From the NCBI RefSeq assembly GCF_002575655.3, contig NC_053036.3, positions 163,532,627 through 163,596,626 of the forward strand: a DNA stretch of 64,000 bases, given 5' to 3'. Origin of the DNA: Aegilops tauschii subsp. strangulata. Lineage: Eukaryota; Streptophyta; Magnoliopsida; Poales; Poaceae. The notes beneath the pieces are model-generated. The model made no database searches and was not told where the DNA came from. It worked only from the letters and a program-made list of their open reading frames with translations. Position 1 is the stretch's first letter, and each line of letters begins with the position of its first letter. Positions 35,086 to 45,922 of this stretch are shown here, one piece after another. The position numbers were made by a program, and so were the translations under genes.

Positions 35086-37131
35086 ATGTCGACTGCAGGG
35101 ATAATCAAGGTCTCCGCTGCCTGTCCAGTCTTCGATGGCACTAATTACCCCTACTGGAAGAATAAGATGTGTATGCATCTTGAAGCCATTGACGTCGACC
35201 TCTGGTATGTCGTCAAGAATGGTGTTCCCAAGGTCGGTGAAGGTGTCACCGCTGCTGATGTCAAGAGGTTCATTCAACTGGATTCAACTGCCAAGAACAT
35301 CATTTGTGGTCATCTGACCAAAGGGCAGTACGGCCGTGTGAGTGCACTGGAAACTGCGAAGCTAGTCTGGGACTGGCTCTCCAAGGTCAACGAAGGCGTC
35401 TCAACTCAGATAGATTCAAGGATTGATGTTCTTATCAACCGCTTCAAGAGAAACGACAATGAGAATGTCTAGCTCACGTTTGATCACCTCACTAATATCA
35501 CAAATGAGCTTCGCGCACTTGACGCCACTGAGATCACCAAGCATAAAATCGTCAAGAAGCTACTGCGATCACTTGACAGCTCATTTGACACCCTGGCCCT
35601 AATGATTCAAGAACGTCGTGACTTCAAAGACCTCGATCCGTCTGACATACTCGAGAGGCTCAACACACATGAGTTCTAGTTATCTGAGAAGAGAGACATC
35701 TATGGCCCCAACTATGGCCGAACCCGGGCTATGAAGGCAAAGGTTGTGTCCTCATCTGAAGAAGAATCTGACTGCAGTTCTGGTGATGCTGAATACATTG
35801 GAAAGGAGCTAGCTATGCTCGTGAAGAACTTCCAGAAGTTCTCCAAGAAGAAAGGTTTCAGAAAGTCTTCAAGATCTAGCTCAAGAAATGATGAAGCTTC
35901 CACTCGTGACCACAAGAAGAGAACATGCCACAAATGCAAGAAACCTGGTCACTACATCTCTGAGCGTCCTCAATGGGACAATGAGACCAAGAAGAAGAAG
36001 AAGAGCAAAGAATATGATTCAAATGACAAAAAGAATAAGAAATCCTCACATTCTTCATCAAAGTCTTCATCTGACAAGAAGAGCTCATCCAGCAAGGCTC
36101 GTGCGTTTCTTGGCAAGGAGATGGATTCAGAGGAGGAGTCTGCTTCTAAGGAGGCAGAGGTGGAGTCTGAGGAGGAGTCCGATTCAGGCGTGGCAAGCCT
36201 GGCTCTAGCTTTGGCGTATGTCTCCAAGTCCATCTTCAACACCGAAGACAATGGCCTCATCACCGACGCTGATGCTGATAATGAGGACGACTCTGCTCCT
36301 ACCTACTACTTCATGGCACGTGGTGCCAAGGTAAACTCACGCGATGCTTACTTTCAAACATCCAGTGAAGATGACTCCGAATGTGAATCTAAACCTAGCT
36401 ACAAAACACTTGCTAAAATTGCAACTGAACAACAAACTGCTATGGAACATATTCAAAAGTTGCTAGACAAAAGCGATGACCTATTGGACGCGGAAATGAC
36501 TCGAACTCAGTCCTTAGTTGAAGACATTAAAAATCTTCACGTTAAGTACGAGGAACTTGTAAGTCGTCATGAAACACTCTCAACTACTCATGAGAAGCTT
36601 TCCTATGATTATCTTCAAAGGAAGCAAGAACTTGAGAACTTGAGAGCGACTCATGAAGATCTTCAAAAGAAGAACGAGTCACTCTGCGCTCCACAGATCA
36701 GTTCTGCTCAGGAAGGTTTTGAGCCACCGTGTCTAAGATGTCTTGAGCGTGATAATGATGTCTTTGTTGCTGAATGCTCTACTGCTGCTACTGTTGCAAT
36801 ATCTTCAACTGCTGATGTGGTAACTAACCCCTCTACTGAGGGTACCACTACTATTGCTGATGAGAATGCCAGGTTGAAGACATTGCTTGAAACAGGGATG
36901 TACAAAAGCCTCAAAGGGCATCAGACACTATGTGATGTCCTCAAGAAACAGATTCTGAACCGAAACCCTAGGAAAGAGGGTGTTGGGTTTGAGAGGAAAA
37001 TGAATGTTGATGGTTCATACTGGAAGCCTGGGCAGTACCCCAAAACCACATGGATTGCTGCAAAGGGACCTTTAGTGGATCCATCTACCTTATCTGGCTT
37101 CACTTGTGCAAACCCAATTATTATTGAGTAA
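35086..37131 (+). pseudogene. Maximus gag, interrupted by stops
   Basis: ATG at 35086 (MSTAGIIKVSAACPVFDGTN), then the UBN2-type Gag pattern (YWKNKMCMHLEAID, KRFIQLDSTAKNII). Stops follow at about 35470 (after NDNENV) and 35677 (after THEF). The downstream part has CHKCKKPGHYISER, a zinc knuckle in which the final cysteine is arginine, so zinc binding is probably lost. Then come a Lys/Ser-rich tract, acidic stretches, and a long coiled coil (HETLSTTHEKLSYDYLQRKQ, 36480-36690). Long gag with C-terminal coiled coil fits SIRE/Maximus elements. It reads on into PLVDPSTLSGFTC without a clear gag end. Confidence 0.8.
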
Positions 37132-38409
37132 TCCTTTGATGCAAACTATAAACTGTTTAAGTGTCAGAATGGTGAAGTGTTTGCCAGGTATATTGGTACT
37201 AACTGCAGGAATGGACCACCTTTGAAGAAGATCTAGGTGCCCAAAAGTTGTCTTGAGAAGCTTCCTGTGGATGTCATCATGACACCACCTGGGAAGAAGA
37301 CAAACCCTAGACCAAAGGATTCATACAGACAGAGGACTCACCAGAGTCACCCTAACGCCAATGTTTTGCAGGGAAACCATACTCAGACTTATGAATATGA
37401 GCGTGTTTCGTCAAACCGCTATGTTCATAAGACCAAGAAATTTTCTGCTTATTCTTATGAATATTATTCATCTCTTGCAAGGCTATTTGCTAGGGCCCCA
37501 AAGCCAAAGTTCTCAGATGCTGCACTTAGACTCATTGCTTCTAAGCCACCCCTGAAGATGTGGGTGGTTAAGAAAAATTAACTCTCTTTTGCAGGGAAAG
37601 GTCTCCAGCCGGAAATCAAAGGCTTCTGATGCTTATGCTGGGGACCTAAAACATCTTGTGGGACGCAAAATAAAATGCCAGAATGGTCTTACTATGTATT
37701 CCGTCCCAGGATTTCTTGACAAACATCCTATCTACCTAACCAGGATCTGAACATTGATAATATGCTTGTTCGTCAAATGTTTGTGCTTCACATTTCCCTT
37801 GGTGAAGCCTATCCCCAAACTACACTGTAGGGTATGACACCAAAGGCTTCTGAGTGGATTATGGGCAGTGGATGCACTAACCACATGACTGGTGATCGAA
37901 GTCTTCTTATGGATTCAACCCTACGTCCGTCCTGACAAATGTCACATCACATTTGCTGAAAAGCAAGGTATTGGGCTTAGGTAGAGTTGCAATCTCAAAG
38001 GATCAGCACATGGATAAAGTGATGCTTGTTGAATCCCTTGGTTTCAACTTAATGTCTGTCTCAATGCTTTGTGATCCGAACATGATTGTGATATTTGGAA
38101 AATATCATGCCTTGTGCTTATGGAATCTTACAAATCTCTAGTCTTCGAAGGATATCGAAAAGATGATCTGTATATGGTAGATTTCTCAGCAGAACCACAG
38201 CTGGTTGTATGCCTTCTAGCAAAAGCTTCAGAGTGCTGGCTCTAGCATCGGAGGCTAGGGCATGCGGGTATGAGGAACCTGTACAATCTCGCGAAGAAGA
38301 AGCATGTCATAGGCATCGAGGGCGTCAAGTTCAAGAAGGATCATCTGTGTGGCGCCTACGAAGCTGGAAAGATGACTCGGGCCAAGCATCCCTCGAAGAC
38401 AATCATGAC
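37132..38409 (+). pseudogene. Maximus protease / pre-integrase remnants
   Basis: Scattered frames read SEWIMGSGCTNHMTGD (protease active-site region, usually WxxDSGC, with D changed to G) and WHRRLGHAGMRNLYNLAKKK followed by KFKKDHLCGAYEAGKM (pre-integrase and zinc-binding region). Multiple stops and frameshifts are present. It ends abruptly at the WHAM-like LTR. Confidence 0.75.
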
Positions 38410-38970
38410 TGATACGTCTCCGTCGTATCTATAATTTTTGATTGTTCCATGACAATATTATTCAACTTTCATATACTTTTGGCAACTTTTTATACTATTT
38501 TTGGGGACTAACATATTGATCCAGTGCCTAGTGCCAGCTCGTGTTTGTTGCATGTTTTAAGTTTCGCAGAAATCCCATATCAAATGGAATCCAAACGGGA
38601 TAAAAACGGACGGAGAATATTTTTGGAATATTTGGAGAATATGGGAAGAAGAATCAACGCGAGACGGTGCCTGATGTGGCCACGAGGCAGGGGGCGCGCC
38701 TGCCCCCTGGGCGCACCCCTGACCCTCGTGGGCCACCCATAAGGTGGTTGCTGCTCTTCTTCGGCCGCAAGAAAGCTAATTTTCGGAGAAAAATCAGGGC
38801 GAAGGTTTCAATCCAATCAGAGTTACGGATCTCCATATATATACGAAACGGTGCCAGGGCAGAATACCAGAGCGCAGAAACAGAGAGACAGATCCAACCT
38901 CGGAGGGTCTCTCGCCCTTCCCACGCCATGGAGACCAAGGACCAGAGGGGAAACCCTCCTCCCATTGTTT
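38410..38970 (+). repeat. WHAM/Sabrina-like Gypsy LTR, 5' part
   Basis: Begins TGATACGTCTCCGTCGTATC, a very common Triticeae LTR start, and continues with the typical GCAACTTTTTATACTATTTT and GGCCACGAGGCAGGGGGCG strings. A TATATATAC box lies near 38837. It breaks off around 38970 and no matching internal sequence follows. Confidence 0.75.
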
Positions 38971-39603
38971 GACGAAGTTTTGTACTAAAAAAGAGAGGTT
39001 AAATAAGTACTAAAAAAGATACGGCTCAACTCTTTTGCTCTCTCTTACATGACTAATCGCTTAATTGTTGTTATTATTATTATTTTTTCTGAAGAAAAGG
39101 AATTTTTGGGAGTACAGGATAAACAGGGAAGAGTATATGTACACACATGGTGGACTAGTGCATGCACGAATTAGTTAATCTCTTGATTGATCTTGTACGT
39201 GGTGCATGGTAATTTTGCCTACGTACATACATGCATGCGTGAGGACGGCAATATGTACAGCGAAAATATATGCCTCGGTTATACGTGGCGGCCGCGACGA
39301 CGGACATAAAAATAAGCATATGAACACCCGCACATATGATGGATTGATCAATATATTTTTGACATCTAGATGTGCACTCGAGGGTCTCGCGGCTGGTGCA
39401 AGACAAGTTGAAGCTGTTACATCAAGCATTGGTGGAGTCCAACGAGGACCGAGCGAAGGACTGCAGCATATACACCAAGGAGGATGTGGTTAGCTAGCCT
39501 CATCAGTGTTGGAAGCGGATACAATGCAGCTCCATGGCCAGTATGAAGCAGAGACCCAGTAAGTAAAAGTAAAAAAAGGAGATATATCACAAAAGCTATC
39601 ATT
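38971..39603. other. unassigned sequence
   Basis: AT-rich, with a TTATTATTATTATT microsatellite near 39071-39086. No ORF with a recognisable motif and no clear repeat termini. Confidence 0.5.
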
Positions 39604-39609
39604 TTTATT
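39604..39609 (-). terminator. poly(A) signal of the antisense gene
   Basis: Minus-strand AATAAA lies about 140 bases past the stop codon at 39749 of the antisense gene. Confidence 0.5.
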
Positions 39610-39748
39610 GATCGAGGATACAAAAGTTCACTGGGACTAATCAAACTATGTTCTGGATGAGCTAAGACAAATTATATTTAACTAAGATAGAACTTATTGA
39701 ACTAAGTGCAGCTTTTGCAGAGCAGTCCATGATCTCTAGCCCGCTCCC

Positions 39749-41368
39749 TCACTCAGGAGCTTTGTATGCTAGGATCGTCACGATCTCCAGAAGCGTTCCG
39801 CCGGCGGCCAGGAAGGCAGCCGCCTCCGCACGGCGTCTTGTGTACGACTCGGCCACCTGTGATGAACTCCGGACCACATCTTCATGAGCTTCATGATGGC
39901 GGGAGCTAGAAGTCATCATGTCAGCTAGGATGCCTGTGCGCTTTTCAGCCAGTGCCGCCATCTCTGTTTCTTTCTCGCAGAGGGCCTTGTACTCCTCGGC
40001 AAGCTGCTGATGTGTGCCGGTAAGCATCCGATGTTCTTCGGCCAACTTCTTTTGTCTGTTGCAGATGGAGGCGAGGTCGGCAAGTCATCTAGAGCTGCAT
40101 CGAGTTTCTTCAGCAGAGATGACACTTGAGCCGGCGCGGGTGTCGATGTGTGGGAAGTGCCAAGACCACCTTTTCGCCCAGACGAGCCACCACCGTTTCA
40201 AGATGGCGAATCAGAATCTCGAGGTCTGGCGGGACCTCGTTCACATACGGGATCTTCCACATACTTATCACAGACTCTATTTTCGTGATGGTTAGCTCCT
40301 CATTGATCGGCTGCTCCCTTAGCGCCTCTTGTATATCTTTGAGTCCTATTGAGATGTACTTTGGTGCTATTCCGGGCGGGAGAACAAGGCTTGGCGTTGA
40401 GAAGTTACTAGTTGGAGGGACTTTGAGCTTCTCGAGCAGAGTGTTTTCTCCAGCAAGGATATTCTTGTGTTGCTCAATTAAGAGACGGAGCTCCTTTGCC
40501 TCAGGGGAATAAAAGCCTTCTAGATTAGTTGATTTGCTGGAGACATCTAGAAAGGCGACAAAAAGAGAAAGTGTCAAGAAAGCATAAAAAATCAAATCAT
40601 GCAAAGGTGGGGGGGGGGGGGGGTACTATGCACGTACCGCAAGCAGACGGCCTTGGCTTCTTTGCAGTTACCCCAACATCCTTGTCATTGATAGCTCCCG
40701 ATGACCGCTTTTTGTCCACTTCAGGGGTGCCTGTTGATGTGGTTAAAGAAGCGGGCTTTGTCACCAGAGAGGCGATTTTTACGACAAGATCGCTCCCTGC
40801 CACATTTGAAGAATTCGCAGCTGGATCACTCGCTGCCGGGGGCGTGTGCTGCGCCACCGAACTAGACTTGACCGGAGGTGCGGATTTGGTGGCCGGCCCA
40901 TCTTGCTCCATGTTTTCCATCACCTCGTCTAAGAGTTGCTCCATACCGCGGCTCATAGGCACGAACGGCAACACGTCGTCGAGCTTGTCCTGCATGCGTA
41001 CAGGATTTACGTAGAAGTAAGGAAAGAATACATTCATGCGAGCTCTGTTTCTTTTTTTACCTCCAGGTTCCCTAGTGGTCGGGCGTCGGCATCAAGGGAG
41101 ATGGATGTCTCATCAGAATTCTTTGAGTTGCGGTTCGGATAGCTACGCGTAGTCCGTGGCGCTGTGCTATGCGACTTTGGTACAAGCGGCGGGGCACTTG
41201 GCAACGGCGGTGACCGGCGTGTGTACTCCACACCCTTGGAGTGGTTTCCGGACTTGCTTGGAGGTGGTGGAGGAGTTGAGCCGCCTTTGCCGTTCTTGCT
41301 GCCGCTCGTCGAGCCTTCAACATCTCTCGATCCATACTTCTTGAACTTGTCGCCCCATCCCATGGTGT
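39749..41368 (-). pseudogene. antisense multi-exon gene beside an LTR (additional ORF type), function unknown
   Basis: ATG at 41368 (MGWGDKFKKYGSRDVEGS). Exon 1 ends near 41061 (GGAG|GTAAAA). Exon 2 is about 40989-40638 (CATGCAG|GACAAG to TGCG|GTACGT) and encodes LDDVLPFVPMSRGMEQLLDE plus an Ala/Ser/Pro linker. Exon 3 starts at 40546 (TTTCTAG|ATGTC), joins in frame, and encodes LEGFYSPEAKELRLLIEQHK and PPDLEILIRHLETVVARLGE. The last part is helical (EEHRMLTGTHQQLAEEYKAL) with a short hydrophobic end and a stop at 39749. A one-base frameshift lies around 40070-40130. I do not recognise the central domain. Layout (own TATA, introns, low-complexity middle, coiled C-terminus, antisense to the neighbouring LTR) mirrors the gene at 7313-9908. 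Confidence 0.6.
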
Positions 41369-41582
41369 CCTGATGATACGAGTGAAACAACAAATACAAA
41401 GTTAGCAGGAGACAAAAGATGCAAGTTTATCTACTGGGCATGCACGCAGAACGTGCAAAGTCCAGTCGACGCATTAGCTTCATAAAAGAGATAACGAAAT
41501 TGTACCTTTTTTCTCTTCTGATCGGATGTGTTGTAGGCGATGATCAAACTTGTGTGCCCTTGGACGCTACCCAGGGTCTCAT

Positions 41583-41590
41583 CTTTATAG
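41583..41590 (-). promoter_or_regulatory. TATA box of the antisense gene
   Basis: Minus-strand CTATAAAG lies about 220 bases upstream of the ATG at 41368 and before the proposed LTR start at 41680. Confidence 0.5.
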
Positions 41591-41660
41591 CAGCTTAGAT
41601 GATGCATACATGGCAAGACCTATGCAAGAGCCCTGATCGGATGCGGCAAAGGATTGCATC

Positions 41661-44432
41661 GATCGGGAGCTTTGTACTATGTTGAAGACTTTGCTTCCTT
41701 GTATGAAGAGTTGAAGTGAACTTGCCTTGTATAGACCTGTGCGACATGCTTCACCGTATCAATCTCAACTTCGAGCTCAGCACACGTAATGTACAGGTAA
41801 TATACATGGGATTGAGCTTATTATCATATGTACGTAGCTTTTGCTTGCTCGTTCAAATATAAAAAAAAGGTTTTTGCATGTACGTGACAAGCTTGCCTTG
41901 CACTTGGTATTTGTACACTATATGTACGTATTCGGGTATCTCGGCCGGCCGGCAAGCCCGCGTGTATATACCCGAATACCCGCAGTACTCAAACCAAGCA
42001 TATACGTGTACCTGTACTTTAGCCCACTCATATGCTAGCTAGTCTTTGGTTACCTTTTTGCATGCACACGTAAGGTAGTATACATGCATGTATTTTTGGT
42101 AGATTATTCGCAGCAATCATGTACCCATGCGTACGTACTTGAGTATTCACGGGCCAGCCAGTAGGCACACTTATTGATCAAAAAAAAACAAGAGGCAGGT
42201 CCATCTACAGCCGGGTAATCACAGGTACGCAAGATGTTTTCCTTTCTTTTTGCAGGCTCAAATGGAAAGTTTCTAGCAGAAGGAGGGTGTAGAAGCGGCA
42301 TTGGAATTTCCTTAGCTTACGCATTAACTTGGACGAGGAGCAATACACAATCGGCGAGTCTTCAAAATTTGGAAACGAATACAGAAGGAAAGGTGACCTG
42401 CCGAACGAAGCAAGAGTGCGGACCAAGAAATCTCACGTTTCCTTTCCTCTGCACCAGCCGGACGCCTATATATAGAGGCAAAGTCTCAACATTGGAGACA
42501 GGCAGCAAACCCACGAGAGAAACTCACGCACGCTGATCTCACGCACGACAAAACCCAAGCACACAACTCACGCAGGGAGGAGACACGCACGTTGGTAGGA
42601 GATCGGTGACTCGGCGTACTCTCATCTGCGCAAAAAACTCCGATGGCGATGGACGCAAAGGTCATGTTTCCGAAAGGTGAGACTAATGTCAAATTCTTTT
42701 CTTTTCTCTCCCCCTTACATCCAGCATGCATGCACTACATGAAGAGTACGTGCTCATCGCCGAAGACAATGCTCGTTCGATCCCGCTGCCGGCACCGGAG
42801 AGGACTTCGTCGAACAAGGAGACTACACCAACATCGCCGAAGCTTGTCCACACCAAGCCCTTCATCGAGCGCGGACGGAGCTTGCTAACGACGGGACCCA
42901 ACCACGCCTTTCTACAAAGTCGCCTTCCTCGGCCCCATGAGGCGGCGCCCTTGTCTTGGCGGACCACCGAGTACGGCGTCTGACCAAGACGGGGTGCACC
43001 CTTCATGGCATAAAGGTTTCGGCGTACAGGCGGCATGATCCTAGTCTCGGCAGAGCACCGAATACGGCGTCTGGCTGAGACATGGCATCAATCACTCCCC
43101 TCAATGTCATCTTTCTTCAACCCTGTGATGTGTTTCCCTTGTCTTGGTGGACCACCGAATACGGCGTCCAGCCGAGACGGGGAGCACCCTTCGTTGCACA
43201 GGTCTCGCCGTCATATAGGCGGCGTGCTCCTTGTCTTAACAGACCACCGAATACGACGTCTAGCTGAGACGGGGCATCACCCACGCCCCTCCATAAAGCC
43301 ATCCTTCTTCGGCAACACAATGTTTTGCTCTTGTCTTGGTGGAGCACCGAATACGGCGTCCAGCCGAGACGAGATGCACCCTTCGTTGCAGAGGTCTCGT
43401 CGTCGTACAGGCAGCGTGCTCCTTGTCTTAGCAGACCACCGAATACGGCGTCTAGCTGAGACGAGGCATCAACTACGCCCCTCCATGTCATCTTTCTTCG
43501 GCCCCGTGATACGTCTCCCTTGTCTTGGCGGACCACCGAATACGGCGTCCAGCTGAGACGAGGCGCATCCTTCGTTGCACACATGTCCCGTCACCGTACA
43601 GACGGCGTGCTCCTTGTCTTAGTAGACCACCAAATATGGCGTCTAGCTGAGACGAGGCATCCACCACGCCCCTCTAAGATGTTAGCTTTCACGGCCTCGT
43701 GAGGCGGAGTCTTTGTCTCCGTAGACTGCCGTAACCTCGGCGTCTAGTCGAGATGAGACGCCAACCACACCAGCCATGCCGATGCGAGCGTGCGTTGGTT
43801 TTACACTGACACCGGTCTCCACAAAAGAGTACTCCCGCGAGGCAACCCCTTGTGTACCCCGACGAAGCCGCTACATCGTCAAGAAGTCCGAGCCAAACAG
43901 GATCCATGCTACCCCAACACCGAGTACATCAACGCTGTCAAGACCGACGAGTCACGACGGCGAGGGCGAACGTGGCCAGCACAAAGCCATGTTTTGAGCG
44001 GCACGTGTACCGACGAGGACACGGGCTTTGCCGCCGCCCACGCCACACACACACACCATCATCATCATGCATGGAGAACGCGAAGCGAAGACGACGAAGA
44101 CGACCACACGGCTTAATCGGAGGTATCTCGCGGAGCAACCCGCGGGAGTAATTAACCGAGAGCTTTTCGAGGCCCCAGGAACCAGGAGACCGCACATCGC
44201 CATAGTTAGGCAGGCCGCGCTAGTAGGCCATGGAGCTCATTTTTTTTACGGGATCTTGTAATTTTGTTTATCCTATGAGATTAATGAAATACTTGTTTCC
44301 CGTACCACTTTTCTTTGTGTACTATGGTACACTGGCACGCTCGCATTTTCTTTTTCCCGGCGCATGAGAGAAATCCACACTCTTTCTCTTCCCTTCATCC
44401 GAAGTGCATTAAGATTTTTCTCGTGTCAAACA
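41661..44432 (+). repeat. LTR of the Tat-like Gypsy (about 2.7 kb), start tentative
   Basis: The 3' border (TCGTGTCAAACA, 44432) is set by the primer-binding site that follows. The 5' border is tentative: GATCGGGAGCTTTGTACTA (41661-41679) resembles a purine tract before TGTTGAAG at 41680. A TATA box CTATATATAG lies at 42466-42475. Downstream, transcribed sequence holds a dimeric tandem repeat (42920-43765) and AT-rich, poly(A)-region-like sequence at 44240-44310. CACACACACACC followed by CATCATCAT occurs near 44047. Confidence 0.55.
42920..43765 (+). repeat. dimeric tandem repeat, about 190-bp period
   Basis: Two related sub-units alternate. Both contain TTGTCTTnG, GACCACCGAATACGGCGTC and a GAGACG block. 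The A units centre on 42965, 43154, 43346 and 43535, and the B units on 43057, 43246, 43438 and 43629. Spacing within each series is 189-192 bases and A to B is 92-94 bases. CGTCTAGCTGAGACG in B units forms a 5-bp inverted repeat. Edge units at 42920 and 43712 are degenerate. It lies 3' of the LTR TATA box, so it would be in the RNA. Repeating ORFs here are by-products. Confidence 0.85.
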
Positions 44433-44434
44433 AA

Positions 44435-44453
44435 TTGGCACACCCGGTGGGAC
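44435..44453 (+). promoter_or_regulatory. primer-binding site of the Tat-like element
   Basis: TTGGCACACCCGGTGGGAC directly after the LTR resembles the TTGGCGCGCCCGGTGGGAC type used by Tat-like plant Gypsy elements rather than the tRNA-Met type. Confidence 0.6.
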
Positions 44454-45712
44454 ATGGTTCTCCTCCCATCTTCGCTACGGTGTGGTCGTCTGAATCGTCT
44501 TCACTCGTCTCCCAACCTACACAGCATGCTGCATGACAAGACGTCGGCAAGGGTTTCCGCTCATCAAGATCCCTTTCATGCAGGTGGACTCTCCCGTGAC
44601 AGCAACTCAGAGCCGGCGATGATCTAGTTTGGATCGATGACGCCCATGGTCTTCATCGAGCTTGGCAAGAAGGTCTACATCCATCAAGCCCAGGATCCTG
44701 CGCAGTTTCAAACTGTGCAGTCGAAGAAGGCGCTAAGGCGGGAGGCTGCCAAGATGAAGAAGGAGCGTCGTGAGCTAATGCTTGAGGCGCACGCCCTGTT
44801 GAAGGAATCAACAAGGGCGGATATGAAAGGAGATGTGGAGGAAGCTCAACGCCTCCTCACCAGAGCCGCCAACAGGCGGTCTAGGGCGGCGTCTCTCCAC
44901 GCCCCTACCGCGACTACGCACTCGGAGCCGCTGACACCAACACCGCGGCGTACCGAGATTGAGCTTCTCGAGGGTTTAGAGGCTATGTCACAAGACTTGC
45001 GTAGGCTCATGGCCAACGCTCGTTTGTCGGATAGCCCTCATCCCCTATGCAACTACAGGAGGAAGTACCGCAAGGTACAATTACTCCACTAACAGATAGC
45101 TTCCCGCATCGCTCAGAGCACGGTGCCGGAGGAGGATTGGTCCCTCAGCACCATGGACCTAGCTGATAAGGTGTTCACTTACCGAAGCACCTTAACCCCT
45201 CCGTATGGTTTGTTCCCTGATGATTGGGCATATGAGCCATGCAAGGTCAAGGAGCTGGTGAGACGCACCATCATGAAGGAGTTCTGGAAGCGGCGCTCAC
45301 GCAAAGAGCCCGTTCTACCAGGCCCTACTGTCTCCCTCAACATTCGCGACACTCGAAGGGGTGCATGGGCGCCGTGTCTCCACAACTCGGCGGTCGACGG
45401 AAGGTCTCTCCCCAACAACAACAGGTTTTCCACCCTTGGCATGAAGCACCCGCGCCACGGGACGACGACCTACGGCGAGAATTTTGCCAACTCCAAGAGC
45501 AGATGAACAATATCCAGAGGAGGTTCCAAGATCCAACGGCGCCAAGTGCATCCTCGGCTCAAGCTGCAGGAAGGATGAGGCGTCAAGCCCCAAGCCATCG
45601 TCCTCAACATGAGCGCCAGACTTTGACACCTAGGCGACAACCTTCACCAACTCGACACTTCCCACAAGGGAGATATCCCAACATGCCTCCACGTTGGAAC
45701 CGATGGTCAAGA

Positions 45713-45922
45713 CATCAAGACGATGAGAGGGACCCCGGGCCCACTCAAGGGTGGCAACCACGGGAACCTTTGCGACAGGCACTTCCACCACGACCTTCGT
45801 CACTTCCCAGGCGGGGACATCAAGACAATGAGAGGGACCCTCGGCCCACTCAACAGTGGCCACCACGGGAACCTTTGCGATCGACACTTCTACCACGACC
45901 TTCGTCACCTCCGAGGCGGGGA
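45713..45922 (+). repeat. tandem duplication of 105 bp (35 codons) in gag
   Basis: Two adjacent copies start CATCAAGAC at 45713 and 45818. The encoded units share ERDPxPTQxWxPREPLR and RPSSxPRRG. The period is a multiple of three, so the frame is preserved. Confidence 0.8.

Larger units (their letters stand above)
29871..38409 (+). mobile_element. Maximus-type (SIRE-like) Copia, 5' two thirds
   Basis: The 5' LTR (interrupted), primer-binding site, gag and fragments of protease/pre-integrase are present. It is cut at 38410 by a WHAM-like LTR. Reverse transcriptase and the 3' LTR are not in the window. It inserted into the LINE. Confidence 0.85.

Noticed and set aside
37237..37581. Separate gene after Maximus gag
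   Set aside because: It is in-line Maximus coding debris between gag and the protease remnant, bounded by frameshifts.
38405..39055. ATGAC on both sides of a possible complete WHAM-like solo LTR
   Set aside because: ATGAC precedes 38410 and recurs at 39048, but the bases before it do not form a convincing LTR end and similarity fades at about 38970.
43035..43584. Repetitive proteins on both strands that look like a repeat-protein gene
   Set aside because: They are the translation of the 190-bp tandem repeat; frames change between units.
42920..43765. CRISPR-like array
   Set aside because: Repeat units are contiguous and diverged with no unique spacers, and the genome is a plant's.
42920..43765. 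Centromeric or subtelomeric satellite
   Set aside because: Only about four dimers, confined to one LTR-like region between a TATA box and a primer-binding site.
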